This document shows positions 29,911 through 39,641 of a stretch of 64,000 bases of DNA, piece by piece (position 1 is the stretch's first letter; every line of letters begins with the position of its first letter). The stretch spans positions 310,001 through 374,000 of the forward strand of contig JACKAB010000007.1 of NCBI GenBank assembly GCA_020635285.1, written 5' to 3'. The notes under the pieces were generated by a model. It was not told the origin of the DNA. It was given only the letters and a program-made list of their open reading frames with translations, and did no database searches. A program made the position numbers and the translations under genes. Source of the stretch: Ignavibacteriales bacterium (GTDB lineage Bacteria; Bacteroidota; Ignavibacteria; Ignavibacteriales; Melioribacteraceae).

Positions 29911-30465
29911 TTAATTTACCTTCTTTACATAATGCGCAACAACAACTCCGGACTTAAAGGTATTTATGTCAATCAACATCAGACTTGATCTCTTATTATG
30001 ATCTTCAAACAACCTTTTACCACTACCCATAATAATTGGATGCACTAAAAACCAATATTCATCAATTAATTCAAGTTTGGTAAGTTGAGAAGCAAGACTT
30101 AAACTTCCAATAGAAATATTTTTACCTTTTTGTTTTTTGAGGCTATGAATTGTGTCTGCCAAATTATTTTTACATAACTCGGAATTTTCCCAATCGACTT
30201 TTTCTAAGGTTTTTGAGAAAACAATTTTCTTTATGGAATTAATTTTATCAGAAAAATCAATCGTGCTTTTATCACTTTGCGGATCATCCTTTGCATTAGG
30301 CCAAAAATTTTCCATTAGTTCATAAGTTTTTCTGCCAAATAAAATTACATCAGAGTTACTTAGTAAATTTGTAAAAAAATTGTGAAGTTCGGCATCAACA
30401 ATACCGGCGGTATGGTCAGCGTATCCATCAATAGTAGTGTTTATTGCAAAAATTATTTTTCTCAT
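29911..30465 (-). CDS. Dihydrofolate reductase-like (RibD C-terminal) protein, copy 1
   Basis: 184 residues. The fold is shown by IIFAINTTIDGYADH, then DVILFGRKTYELMENFWP, KKIVFSKTLEKVDWENSE, KNISIGSLSLASQL and a VHPIIMGSGKRLFED end. These proteins bind NADPH and resemble the reductase domain of RibD; true substrates are mostly unknown. Two relatives lie in the same island (31197, 35395). Confidence 0.85.
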   Translation of the reverse strand: MRKIIFAINTTIDGYADHTAGIVDAELHNFFTNLLSNSDVILFGRKTYELMENFWPNAKDDPQSDKSTIDFSDKINSIKKIVFSKTLEKVDWENSELCKNNLADTIHSLKKQKGKNISIGSLSLASQLTKLELIDEYWFLVHPIIMGSGKRLFEDHNKRSSLMLIDINTFKSGVVVAHYVKKVN

Positions 30466-30579
30466 TTGTTACTTCCTTTATGGACTTATCAAACAGTATA
30501 AAACTGAATTTATTTCTAGATCTCAATCAGGAATTCAGATGCTGAATTAAAACAGTTTAGCATAAAAAATAAACAAACT

Positions 30580-30606
30580 TGTCATTCTGGGCTTGAGCCG
30601 GAATCT
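30580..30606. repeat. REP-like extragenic element
   Basis: TGTCATTCTGGGCTTGAGCC followed by GGAATCT, similar in start and end to the element at 6406. It lies in the 160-base gap between two island genes. Confidence 0.5.
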
Positions 30607-30625
30607 TAAATGCCGAAAAAGATAT

Positions 30626-31027
30626 TCACATACTTGCTGGCTGCAAAATACTGCAGCGATTTCCTTCGGTATCAATGAATGAAACAAATTCTCCAACGCC
30701 TGGAATAGGCATTGGTTCACCCAAAATTTTTCCACCGCCATTTTTTATTTTTTCCATAGATTCTTTAATGTCATCAACAGAAATTACAATTGAAGGTTTA
30801 TTCATAATTGCATCATCCATTTTTTGATAAAATCCGCCATTAATTGCACCGGGAGTTTTTATCATTCCATTTTCAGATGTTTCGGTTGTTTGAGCAACAA
30901 TGTAATCGCTCATTTCCGGACCCAGCTGCTGGGTTTTCCATCCAAAAACATTAGAATAAAACTCTGACATTCTTTTTCGATTTTCTGCTGCCATTTCAAA
31001 ATGCACTACTGGATTCATTTCTGACAT
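30626..31027 (-). CDS. VOC (glyoxalase-like) family protein
   Basis: 133 residues. PVVHFEMAAENRKRMSEFYS then VFGWKTQQLGPEMSDY and PSIVISVDDIKESMEKI are typical, and the end PGVGEFVSFIDTEGNRCSIL carries the second-half metal-ligand region. It belongs to the VOC superfamily (metal-dependent isomerases, dioxygenases, resistance proteins). A good aggagaaataac site precedes the ATG. Confidence 0.88.
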   Translation of the reverse strand: MSEMNPVVHFEMAAENRKRMSEFYSNVFGWKTQQLGPEMSDYIVAQTTETSENGMIKTPGAINGGFYQKMDDAIMNKPSIVISVDDIKESMEKIKNGGGKILGEPMPIPGVGEFVSFIDTEGNRCSILQPASM

Positions 31028-31196
31028 GTTATTTCTCCTTTTCTTATAATATTAATTATTCAACAACCTAAAAGTTTTGCAATAATAAAGTTTTTAAAAT
31101 AACTAACGAGATAATATATCTTTTTTAAGTGTAAAATGAAACCCTTTTTGTCTTTTTAACAAATTTCTAATTACCTAAAGCGTACAATTTACTTTT

Positions 31197-31770
31197 TTAT
31201 TTTAATTTATATGCAAGTACATTTATTCCACATTCAAATGCTGCTTTTGAATGCAGTAAATTAAAGTCCTGTTTACTATCCAAATTTTGAAAAATGGGCA
31301 AACCTTTTCCTATCGCCACTGGATTAACAAATAGATGAAGCTCATCAATTAATCTTTCACTTATTAGGTTAGATACAAACTTGGCACCACCGTAAACAAT
31401 AATATCTTTTCCGGACTCATTTTTTAATTTATTTATTTCTTGTATAAAATCACCTTTTGCAAGCTCTGTAGTTTTCCAATCTACATTATCCAAAGTTTTT
31501 GTAAAAATAATTTTTCTTGGATCTGTCATCTGTTTTCCAAATTCATACTCCGGATTATTTATATCTTCGGCAATTGTCAACCAATGCGGAATGAATCCTT
31601 GCGCTAATTTTCTGCCAAGAATAATTGTGTCCATAGAATTAGTTAATTCGGTAACATACTTTTTTGATATCATTACTCCAATTCCATGTAAAAAAATCCA
31701 TTTCACCATTTGGTCCGGCAATAAATCCATCAATAGAAATTTGTACTTGTAATTTTAATTTACGACCCAT
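31197..31770 (-). CDS. Dihydrofolate reductase-like protein, copy 2 (frame broken)
   Basis: Starting at the ATG at 31770 gives MGRKLKLQVQISIDGFIAGP, the usual N-terminus of the family. A run of six A (plus-strand T run 31660-31665) must be five to continue into KKYVTELTNSMDTIILGRKL. Later blocks are RKIIFTKTLDNVDWKTTEL, DIIVYGGAKFVSNL and VNPVAIGKGLPIF. It binds NADPH by family; the substrate is unknown. Confidence 0.8.
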
Positions 31771-31803
31771 TTTATAAATTCCTCATTATGTTAAAATTAT
31801 CTT

Positions 31804-32129
31804 TTAATCTAAACATACATTTACAATCCAGTCCATGGGAATACCTTTTAAGTGCACCTTCTTGTAAATGAATATTTATATTCATTTTTAATTCATTAAA
31901 AGCTTCTAAATTCAAATTCTTTAAATTATTCTGGTGAAGATTCTTCAACAGCAGCTTTATATATTATTTCATATTTCGGATTCATATATGCAATTCCGAA
32001 ATAATTTCTGTTATGTTTTACCGGAATTTGTTTGTTTAATGTTTTATGAGCATCAACTATTCCATCAGCAAAGGATTTTGCAGTTACACAATAAACTAAT
32101 TTATCATTAATAAATTTTATTATTTCCAT
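31804..32129 (-). CDS. Small protein resembling effector-binding (GyrI-like) domains, two frame breaks
   Basis: It begins MEIIKFINDKLVYCVTAKSF with NRNYFGIAYMNPKYEIIYKA, reminiscent of stand-alone AraC-type effector-binding domains. The first frame stops at 31926. Two one-base changes in A runs extend it through LEAFNELKMN and HLQEGALKGIPMDWIVNVCL to the TAA at 31804, about 109 residues. It starts 1 base after the stop of the SRPBCC gene, so it is probably in the same transcript. Confidence 0.5.
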
Positions 32130-32130
32130 T

Positions 32131-32568
32131 TTATTTTTCTGCTAATTCTTTAACCAAATTTAATGCTTTAGGAAAAGCCTCCATAAAATATTCTTTGTGG
32201 TCATCCGCAAGATCCATCTCGACAGAAAGAGTAGTTTTGTTTTCTGTAGATTCTAAAATATAGGTTTCAAGCAACCCGGCCCATTGTTTTACTTCTTCAC
32301 TCTCAAGATCTTCTTTCCCATCTTTTATCATTCCTAAATGTTTGAATGACATAATTTCATTTTCTTTTAGTTCATCAATTGTGCTGACCATTCCGTTTCC
32401 TTCGCTGCCTAAAAACAAAGTTCTTCCTCCAATTTGCCAATCGGATTCCATGTAAGAGCCTTCAGAAAAAGGAACCGTCCATTTTCTGTAAGTGTCGTCA
32501 TTCCAGAGAACTTTCCATACTTTTTCTTTTGGTGCATTTATATGTACACTAAACAGTTCTTTAGGCAT
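32131..32568 (-). CDS. SRPBCC (AHSA1-like) protein, copy 1
   Basis: 145 residues. VHINAPKEKVWKVLWND, then YRKWTVPFSEGSYMESDW and GGRTLFLGSEGNGMVSTI are the START-like beta pattern; the C-terminal helix is YFMEAFPKALNLVKELAEK. Such proteins bind hydrophobic ligands or act on polyketide-like molecules; the ligand is unknown. Confidence 0.85.
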   Translation of the reverse strand: MPKELFSVHINAPKEKVWKVLWNDDTYRKWTVPFSEGSYMESDWQIGGRTLFLGSEGNGMVSTIDELKENEIMSFKHLGMIKDGKEDLESEEVKQWAGLLETYILESTENKTTLSVEMDLADDHKEYFMEAFPKALNLVKELAEK

Positions 32569-32674
32569 TTTGTCTCCATTATTTTAATTATTTAAATAAA
32601 TATTTTTCATTATCCGTATCTAAAATATCAAACTAGATTTTGTCTTTTAATGGTAATTATAAAAATAAAAATTA

Positions 32675-33103
32675 TTACTCCATATTCTGATTTTCATTGA
32701 GAATCATCCATGAAGTCCCAAATTTATCGCGGAGCATTCCAAAACGAGAAGCAAAAAATGCTTTTTCCATTTTCATAAATATCTGACCTCCATCAGTGAG
32801 CAGAGAATAAATCCTTTCGGCTTCAGCATCACTATTAACTCTTAATGTTAAATATGCACTGCGCATCGGTTCAGCATTCGGAATGTCAGCTCCCATAATA
32901 ACTGAGTTCCCAAACTCAATTCTTGCATGCATGATGGAGTTCTTCCAATCTGGTGGCACATTTGTATGTTGTGGAGATTGGTTAAAAGTTTGCATCATTG
33001 TGATTTTTCCACCAAGATGTTTTTCATAAAATTGAAATGCTTCTTTACAATTTCCATTATAATTAATATAGGTATCTAATTTTATTGAATTATTTTCTTT
33101 CAT
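32675..33103 (-). CDS. PhnB-like VOC protein
   Basis: 142 residues. LDTYINYNGNCKEAFQFYEK and LGGKITMMQTF are the PhnB start; PPDWKNSIMHARIEFGNSVI and MLRDKFGTSWMI complete the fold. PhnB-like proteins have no settled activity. It lies 11 bases after the double PhnB gene. Confidence 0.88.
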   Translation of the reverse strand: MKENNSIKLDTYINYNGNCKEAFQFYEKHLGGKITMMQTFNQSPQHTNVPPDWKNSIMHARIEFGNSVIMGADIPNAEPMRSAYLTLRVNSDAEAERIYSLLTDGGQIFMKMEKAFFASRFGMLRDKFGTSWMILNENQNME

Positions 33104-33114
33104 ATTTATTCACC

Positions 33115-34002
33115 TTAATTTCCTTCATAAGCTTTTTGAAAAAGATTTAAGTCTAATTTTTTCATTTGAAACATTGCATTCATTGCACGACTGCTTTTTT
33201 CTTTATCGTTTCCGCCAATATATTTAAACATTTCTGTTGGAACTACTTGCCATGAAACCCCGAATTTATCTGTAAGCCAACCGCACATACTCTCTGAGCC
33301 GCCTTCGGTTAATTTTTCCCAGTAATAATTAACTTCATCTTGCGAATCACAATTTATTATAAACGAAACAGCTTCATTAAAATCGAAGTTATGTTCTCCT
33401 TGACCGCTCATTGCATTGAATAGATTTCCTGAAAGAGAAAATTGTGCAAAGAGTAAATTATTATCATCACCGGAGTGTGGAGCGCTGAAAATTAATTTAG
33501 AATTTGGGAATATATTTGAGTAATGATTTACTGCCTCTTTTACCTTTGTGACCTTATCATTCACAAATAAAAGAGCGGGGACTATTTTTTGAGGTGAGTT
33601 TATTTTATCAATATCTAATTGCCATGAAACTCCGAATTTATCTTTTACCCACGCATACTTTTCACTCCAATCGTATTTATCTAAAGGCATATTAATGCTT
33701 CCGCCTTCCGATAATTTTTGATAGAGAAATTCAATTCGTTCAACCGATTCACAATAAACAAAAAAAGATACAGACTCATTAAATTTGAAAATTGGTCCGC
33801 AATTTAAAGCCAAAAATTTTTGACCTTCCATTTCAAATTCCATTGTCATTACTGTGCCTTCCGGCATTCCGTGATGTTCAAATCCTTCTTTGCCAAAGCG
33901 TGATGTTGAATTTATTTTTGAATTTGGAAAAAGGGAAGTATAAAAGTTTACAGCCTCTTCAGCATTTTTATCAAACCATAGGTTTGGGGTAATTGTTTTC
34001 AT
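33115..34002 (-). CDS. Tandem PhnB-like/3-demethylubiquinone methyltransferase-type VOC protein
   Basis: 295 residues from the ATG at 34002, which has gggag 5 bases upstream; a TTG 4 codons earlier overlaps that site and is rejected. There are two VOC halves: ITPNLWFDKNAEEAVNFYTS to DKFGVSWQLDI (about 1-135), and VPALLFVNDKVTKVKEAVNH to DKFGVSWQVVPTEMF (about 142-270). Each has the DKFGVSWQ motif. The annotation as a methyltransferase is historical; activity is unknown. Confidence 0.88.
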   Translation of the reverse strand: MKTITPNLWFDKNAEEAVNFYTSLFPNSKINSTSRFGKEGFEHHGMPEGTVMTMEFEMEGQKFLALNCGPIFKFNESVSFFVYCESVERIEFLYQKLSEGGSINMPLDKYDWSEKYAWVKDKFGVSWQLDIDKINSPQKIVPALLFVNDKVTKVKEAVNHYSNIFPNSKLIFSAPHSGDDNNLLFAQFSLSGNLFNAMSGQGEHNFDFNEAVSFIINCDSQDEVNYYWEKLTEGGSESMCGWLTDKFGVSWQVVPTEMFKYIGGNDKEKSSRAMNAMFQMKKLDLNLFQKAYEGN

Positions 34003-34022
34003 AAAATCTCCCAATCATAAAA

Positions 34023-34345
34023 TTAATAATTTATTATTTCGCCAAAAGTTCCTCGATCCATTTTGACGTTTAACCTTGTCATCATCTCAGCTGGATTAAA
34101 ATTTATTCTTTCATATTCATCTTTAACAATTTCTTTTGCTTTTTTCAATGATATTTCATCTTTCCATTCAGCTACTGTGATAATTATAATGTTTCCTTGT
34201 TCATCAATTCTTTTTTTAAACTTAAACTTTATCCTGTAAAAATCCTCAATTGTACTAATAAAATTTCTATTATAATTCATTCTTTCTGAAAATTCTTTGA
34301 AAACATTTCCGGGATAATAAATTTATCTATAAATATTTGTTTCAT
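34023..34345 (-). CDS. Antibiotic-biosynthesis-monooxygenase-like protein (frame broken)
   Basis: Reading from the ATG at 34345 with one extra A (plus-strand TTT at 34306-34308) gives MKQIFIDKFIIPENVFKEF, joined to ERMNYNRNFISTIEDF. The rest shows IIITVAEWKDEISLKKAKE and NPAEMMTRLNVKMDRGTFGE. This is a ferredoxin-like ABM-type dimeric fold. The first in-frame Met at 34280 would remove the first beta strand. Confidence 0.65.
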
Positions 34346-34436
34346 GTTTCTACCATTTTTTTAATAAATTAATTCTGCAATCGCTTCAATATTCTATTCA
34401 TTACTTTTTGAAAGATGTTTGTTTTCTTAAACATTT

Positions 34437-34869
34437 TTATTTCAATAGTAATTCAATTGCTTTTGCAATTCTCTTCTGTTTTGTTTCTTCACTTTTAGCG
34501 TCAGTAATAGAAAGCATTATTGCTTTCTTTTTGCTCGGTGCTAATTTTTCATATGCAGTTCTTGAATTCTTATCAAAGGCTTTTTCAAAGTCCGGATGTA
34601 ACTCTACGGTTCTCAAATCAATTTTGTCTAATTCAATACTAATTTCAAGCTCATCACCGCCTTTAACATTTGCATTTTTTTCTATTTTCAGCGCTCACTT
34701 ACTTATTAAAATTTATCACCCATCTTACCGACCCACTTCTGTAGCTATAACCATTTAATTTAACCACGACCAAAGGCTTTTTACTTGGGCTTAATTTTTC
34801 AAGCAATGCGGGGCTTACTTCAATACCCGTATTATTTTCAAATTGTTGAATCTTTGTTTTGAATCTCAT
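34437..34869 (-). pseudogene. YdeI/OmdA family gene (DUF1905 plus OmdA tail) with several frame breaks
   Basis: The N-terminal part from the ATG at 34869 reads MRFKTKIQQFENNTGIEVSP, then LVVVKLNGYSYRS, matching DUF1905. After at least three one-base shifts comes VSAENRKNANVKGGDELEIS and then the OmdA tail ELHPDFEKAFDK, KLAPSKKKAIMLSITDAKS. No single frame covers it. The density of lesions is higher than in its neighbours, so it may be genuinely decayed. An open plus-strand frame over the same bases is a shadow. Confidence 0.6.
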
Positions 34870-34902
34870 ATTAACAACTCTGTCTGAATGATCAAAAAGC
34901 TG

Positions 34903-35352
34903 TTATTTAGTAAAACTTATCATCCAGTTAACTCCATATTTATCTGAGAAGTTGCCGAAGTAATCACCCCAAAACATATCCTGCATAGCCATTTCAACTT
35001 TGCCGCCTTCAGATAAACCATTAAATAATTTATCAGCTTCTTCTCTGCTTTCTGTATGAATTGAAATATGAATATTGTTTCAACAGAAACCTTAAATCCC
35101 ATAGATTCCGGAGCATCCGAACCCATTAAAAAATTGTTTTTACCCAGCGGTAAAGCGATATGCATAATTTGATTTTAACATCCTCAGGTATTTTATGCGT
35201 AATTTGATCTTTTACATCGTCTTGCCCATTCTGTTCTGGGATATCACTAAATCGCGATACTCTTGAAAATTCTCCATAAAAAACTGATTTATAAAAGTTA
35301 AATGCTTTTCAGTTTTTCCTTAAAAATTCAAATATGGATTTACTATATTCAT
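34903..35352 (-). pseudogene. PhnB-like VOC gene with several frame breaks
   Basis: From the ATG at 35352: MNIVNPYLNF, then a TAA where Lys is expected, then after shifts KAFNFYKSVFYGEFSRVSRF, MHIALPLGKNNFLMGSDAPE, VSVENNIHISIHTESREEA and DMFWGDYFGNFSDKYGVNW. A complete VOC protein can be rebuilt only with about three one-base changes plus the stop. It may be decayed or badly sequenced. Confidence 0.65.
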
Positions 35353-35394
35353 TTTTTATCCTTTGCATTTATTGAAAGTAATTTTTAATTAATT

Positions 35395-36039
35395 TTATTT
35401 TCTAATAATTAAATGAGTTGCATTTTCTGTTGATATATTTTCTGCACAATAATAACCCAAATCAATTATGTTTATGCCTGAAAAAAGATTTTCACCTGCT
35501 CCAAGAAGAATAGGAGAAATTGCTATATGCATTTCATCTATTAATTTTTCTTTTAAATATTGCTGAATAATATTTACACCACCACCAATTCTAACATCTT
35601 TTCCGTTTGCAGATTCAAATGCTTTTTTAAGCGCACTATGAATACCATCAGTTACAAAATGAAAAATAGTCCCGCCATCCATTTCTAATGATTTGCGGGG
35701 ATAGTTTGTTAAAACAAAAACTGGAACATGATACGGAGGATTATCACCCCACCAGCCCTTCCAATTTTCATCAGACCAATTTCCACGCATAGGACTAAAC
35801 ATATTACGACCCAAAATCCATGCTCCAATATTATTAAATCCTCTTTTAGCAAAATCATTATCAATACCGGTTGTGCCTTCTTCTTTTCCCATAACATTGT
35901 TTTCAAAAGTCTTTGTTGGAACAAACCATTTATGCAGATTTGTACCGCCAATACCAAGAGGATTTTCAAGACTTTGCTGCGGACCAGCTCCAAAACCATC
36001 AACAGAAATTGTAAAACTTTCTACTCTTAATTTTTGCAT
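35395..36039 (-). CDS. Dihydrofolate reductase-like (RibD C-terminal) protein, copy 3
   Basis: 214 residues, intact. LRVESFTISVDGFGAGPQQS, AWILGRNMFSPMRGNW, PVFVLTNYPRKSLEMDGG and DVRIGGGVNIIQQYLKEKL are the family blocks, ending with ISPILLGAGENLFSG. This longer subfamily is common in soil and marine bacteria. NADPH binding is likely; the substrate is unknown. Confidence 0.88.
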   Translation of the reverse strand: MQKLRVESFTISVDGFGAGPQQSLENPLGIGGTNLHKWFVPTKTFENNVMGKEEGTTGIDNDFAKRGFNNIGAWILGRNMFSPMRGNWSDENWKGWWGDNPPYHVPVFVLTNYPRKSLEMDGGTIFHFVTDGIHSALKKAFESANGKDVRIGGGVNIIQQYLKEKLIDEMHIAISPILLGAGENLFSGINIIDLGYYCAENISTENATHLIIRK

Positions 36040-36055
36040 TATTTCTCCACATAAT

Positions 36056-36412
36056 TTATTTTTTTTCAGAAATACAATAAGATGATATTTTAGTAATCAT
36101 TTTATCCTGATTAAATTCATAAATATCTGTTGCGTAAACAAAATCTAAACGTTTGCCATCACTTAAAAATTCAGCGGTTCCAATTACCACCACTTTATTT
36201 TTATGTGTTAAAATATCTTCCGTTATAAAATTTGTTTGTACTGATTTGAAATACTGAGCAGTAGTTTTACAATTTAAAATTACATCAGTTTTTCCTTCAA
36301 AAGAATTTTGTCCAATTATATTCCATTGAACATTTTCTGATAAATAGTGAAATATAGAATCAAAATTTCCAATTGAGAATTCTTGTGCAATTTTTTCTAT
36401 TGGGGGATTCAT
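36056..36412 (-). CDS. SnoaL-like (NTF2 fold) protein, copy 2
   Basis: 118 residues. IEKIAQEFSIGNFDSIFHYL, ENVQWNIIGQNSFEGKTDV and VYATDIYEFNQDKMITKISS fit SnoaL-like proteins. It is transcribed away from the GlxA-type regulator at 36535; the 122-base intergenic gap could hold shared control sites. Confidence 0.75.
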   Translation of the reverse strand: MNPPIEKIAQEFSIGNFDSIFHYLSENVQWNIIGQNSFEGKTDVILNCKTTAQYFKSVQTNFITEDILTHKNKVVVIGTAEFLSDGKRLDFVYATDIYEFNQDKMITKISSYCISEKK

Positions 36413-36534
36413 TTTTTTTCTCTAAATAATTTAAAATATAGAATAAATATAGCAGATATTCTATCTTTTTCAAATGTGTAATTACGCCAAAGTTACAGGT
36501 TGATTGCGACAATTTCTTTTACTACTTTTTCATT

Positions 36535-37496
36535 ATGAAAAATGTAATTATTTTAGTTCCGGAAACTGCAATTCCTGCTGCAATAGTAGATCCACAATAC
36601 ATGTTTTTTGCAGTGAATAATTTCTTTAAAGAAACTGGACACGAACCTTTCTTCAATGTTGAGTTAGTTGGGCTTACTAAAGAAGTGCAGCTAAATTTCG
36701 GCTCTGTCACAATTCATACAAATAAAACAATTAGCAAAACTAAACAAGCTGATTTAGTAATTGTGCCCGCCATTAGTGGAAATATTAAATCTGCAATTGA
36801 GTTAAATAAAGACTTTATACCTTTTTTAATTAAGCAGCATTATGGTGGGGCAGAAATCGCAAGTTTATGTGTTGGGGCTTTCTTATTGGCATCAAGTGGA
36901 TTGTTGAATGGAAAACAGTGCTCTACTCATTGGTTGTTTGCAAATCAATTTAGAGAAATGTTTCCTGAAGTTATATTTGCTGAAGATAAAATTATTACTG
37001 ATCAAAATGGAATTTATACAAGCGGTGGTGCAACATCTTATTGGAATTTACTTTTATATTTAGTTGAAAAATACACAAGCAAAGAAATGGCAATTATGGC
37101 TTCTAAATTTTTTCTTTTAGATATTGATAAAACAACTCAACTACCGTTTAGAATTTTTAAGGGGCAAAAGGAACATCAAGACAGTTTAATAATTTCAGCT
37201 CAGAATTACATAGAAGAAAACTACAAAGAGAAGCTAACTGTTGATGAATTGGCCGATAGATTTAATTTGGGCAGAAGAACTTTTGAACGGAGATTTAAAA
37301 AAGCTACAAAAAATACAATTATTGAATATATCCAAAGGGTAAAGGTAGAGGCCGCTAAATTAGATTTGGAAAAGGGAAGAAAAACAGTTTCCGAAATTAT
37401 GTATGATGTTGGATATACAGACAGTAAGTCTTTTAGAGATGTATTTAAAAATTTGTAGGAATGTCACCAGTAGAATATAGAAATAGGTTTAATTAA
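36535..37496 (+). CDS. GlxA-type transcriptional regulator (DJ-1/PfpI plus AraC HTH), copy 1
   Basis: About 320 residues. The N-terminal DJ-1/PfpI-like domain (about 1-190) shows NVIILVPETAIPAAIVD, ADLVIVPAISGN and ASLCVGAFLLASSGLL (nucleophile-elbow Cys). The C-terminal AraC HTH (about 220-315) shows ELADRFNLGRRTFERRFKKA and SEIMYDVGYTDSKSFRDVF. The frame stops early at 37458; six instead of five A near 37447 restore KKFVGMSPVEYRNRFN. It probably activates neighbouring genes in response to a small molecule. Confidence 0.88.
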
Positions 37497-37636
37497 ATGA
37501 TAACTTTTACTAGATCAATTCAAATAAAAATCTTTCTTGTTTCTAAATAATCTTAGAAATTGAATAAAGATTATCGCTTTAAAGCAATCCAGATTTAAAA
37601 ATTAGTAAGAATTGAATTTTCAATTTTTATACAATC

Positions 37637-38066
37637 CTATAATCCTAATTTGGCAGATTTTTAACTTTTGTGTAATTAAAAGTAAGTGAAATACAAATTT
37701 GTTTCATTTTCCGGAATTTCATCATCCAAACCAAAGTATATTGCTCGCGTATTTTCGTACGTAAACAAATCGCCAAAAACTTCTTTAAATGTTGGAACTA
37801 ACTTTACTTGTGCATTTAAAATACATGGCATATTGATTTGGAGTTTTTCTTTCCAATCAATTCTTAATGTACTGCCATTTTTTTGTTAAATAACTTGGCT
37901 CTCCCCATTTTAATGTTTCTTCAATTTCTGAATTTGATTCATCGGAATTTGCAACATCAATTATCAACTTTCTAAGATAATTATTTTTTTTGGTTTTATA
38001 TTTTTAGGATATTTATTGAATTTTTCTTTTTACTGCAGGATTGCTGATAATTTTTACTTTACCTAT
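37637..38066 (-). pseudogene. Degraded DUF1801 gene, duplicate of the one at 40639-41144
   Basis: Translation in shifting frames gives KVKIISNPAVK, then RKLIIDVANSDESNSEIEET, LKWGEPSYLTK and NYTKVKNLP. Nucleotide similarity to 40689-41144 is plain by eye. No ATG is present where the other copy starts, and several indels occur. It converges on the regulator gene exactly as in the second copy. Confidence 0.6.
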
Positions 38067-38120
38067 AATTAAGTTTTTTCCTATTAGGTAATTTCTTAAA
38101 ATCAATTTCTGATATTTTTG

Positions 38121-38184
38121 GTCATTCCACAAAAGTGGGAATCCAGAGCGTTTTAAAATAGATTCCCATTTCCAGAGGAATGAC
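38121..38184. repeat. REP-like inverted repeat
   Basis: GTCATTCC (38121-38128) pairs with GGAATGAC (38177-38184), and an inner pair GTGGGAATC (38135) with GATTCCCAT (38161) gives a long hairpin. The 38067-38408 gap otherwise holds no gene I can recognise. Confidence 0.6.
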
Positions 38185-38408
38185 ATATACAACTCAATGG
38201 TAGCCTCTATTTTTCTTAGACTATTTTGCTTCTTTTATTAAGAAAAAGAAATCTTTCTTAGTTTTAACTGTTTCGTATTAACTCAGTGGCGGACTAAAAA
38301 TCTAATACTTTAAAATTAAAATATACTTTATCAAAAACAAAAACGGTTCAGATTATTACCCAAACCGCTATTTTACAAGTACATTGTTAATTGGCGTTAT
38401 TTTTGAAG

Positions 38409-38905
38409 TTAATCCAACTTCCATTTTTTAGCTAATTCAGCATTGAGCCCGTCTTCGTCTTTTCGATTAGGTTCACCTTTTCCTGTGATAATTAGTTTAT
38501 AAAGGCTATTTTGGATATAGCTTGTCCAAGCGTCATTGCATACATTATAACATTCGTATTCCGGAACCAAACCTTTGTGTGTAAAAGTAACTTTTGTCTT
38601 GTTTGCTTCAGTCGTAATGTCAAAAATCAGTTTGGTGTTCACCCATTCAGTTTGGTCTTTAATAAAATTAAAATGGTTAGCCACCACCAGATATACTAGT
38701 TTTTTATCAGGAATTACTTCAATGAGTTTTATTTTTATAAATGAATGTCTTTATAATGATAGAAAAAGGTCACATTAAGTTTATCAGTACTGCCTTCAAT
38801 TTCTTCCGACCACCATGCACGAAAATCTTTAATGGCATTGAATGCAGCTTTGGTGGGTGTTGCATCAACTAAAATAGTTGATGTAAAGTTTTTATTATTT
38901 TCCAT
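38409..38905 (-). CDS. SRPBCC (AHSA1-like) protein, copy 2 (frame broken)
   Basis: Starts at the ATG at 38905 (MENNKNFTSTILVDATP), which has aggg 9 bases upstream. FRAWWSEEIEGSTDKLNVTF is followed by a one-base shift near 38735-38745, then KIKLIEVIPDKKLVYLVVAN, TKVTFTHKGLVPEYECYNVC and AWTSYIQNSLYKLIITGKGE. This is a clear START-like fold; the ligand is unknown. Confidence 0.8.
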
Positions 38906-39036
38906 TTGGTATTCCCTCATTTCTTGAGTTTTATTTTGAATTTTCGTCTGAATTTTTATTAGTAGTAAAATGAAACAGTGTTGTTAAGATAAACATTACA
39001 AATAATATTGTTTATTTCATTTGTTAACCTTTCTAC

Positions 39037-39489
39037 TTATTCTTGATTTAACTTCTTCTCTAAGTTTTGCAAATATTTAGTCCACGCGCCGGAACAACCA
39101 TCATAGCATTCAATTTTTGGAATCAAACCTTTGTGACTAAAAGTTATTTTTTGATTTATTCCTATCTTGAGATATTTCAAAACCAATTTTTGTATTTACC
39201 CATTCATCAGGATTGTTTAAAAAAGAAAGATGACTTTCGTTTACTAACCAAACGATTTTTTTATTGGGGTTCAATTCAATTAATCTTTGTTTCGAATAAT
39301 GAGCTCCGTCACCAGCTTTTAAAAAGAAAACTCATCACCTACTTTTTTACTAAAACCGGTTATTGTTTCTCCGTAAATACCAATCCACCAATTTTCAACA
39401 CCAAGTAATAACTCAAAAATTTCATTCGGGGATTTAATTGTATTAAAGCTATATGTATAGCTGTTTTTTAAAATGTCTTTTTTTTCCAT
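39037..39489 (-). CDS. SRPBCC (AHSA1-like) protein, copy 3 (two frame breaks)
   Basis: From the ATG at 39489: MEKKDILKNSYTYSFNTIKS, VENWWIGIYGETITGFSKK; after a T/A-run change comes KAGDGAHYSKQRLIELNPNK and IVWLVNESHLSFLNN; after a second change comes FSHKGLIPKIECYDGCSGAW. It is a paralog of the gene at 38409 and diverges from the regulator at 39642. Confidence 0.72.
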
Positions 39490-39641
39490 TTATCTTCAAT
39501 TAATTCTATTATTAAACATGTATGTAAAAGTAATGTCTAAATCGGACACATTAAATGGGATATTTAGACTTAATGAAGGGTTGATTTAGACAATTATTGT
39601 ATATATTTTTGAAGAAAAATTTTTTATGAAAAAAATTTTTT

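Noticed and set aside
34408..34758. Plus-strand open frame of 116 codons
   Set aside because: It is a shadow; the minus strand here reads clear YdeI/OmdA family sequence.
35728..36085. Plus-strand open frames opposite the third DHFR-like gene
   Set aside because: The minus-strand product has full family likeness; these are antisense shadows.
37686..37889. Plus-strand open frame of 67 codons
   Set aside because: It is antisense to the degraded DUF1801 copy, as shown by similarity to 40689-41144.
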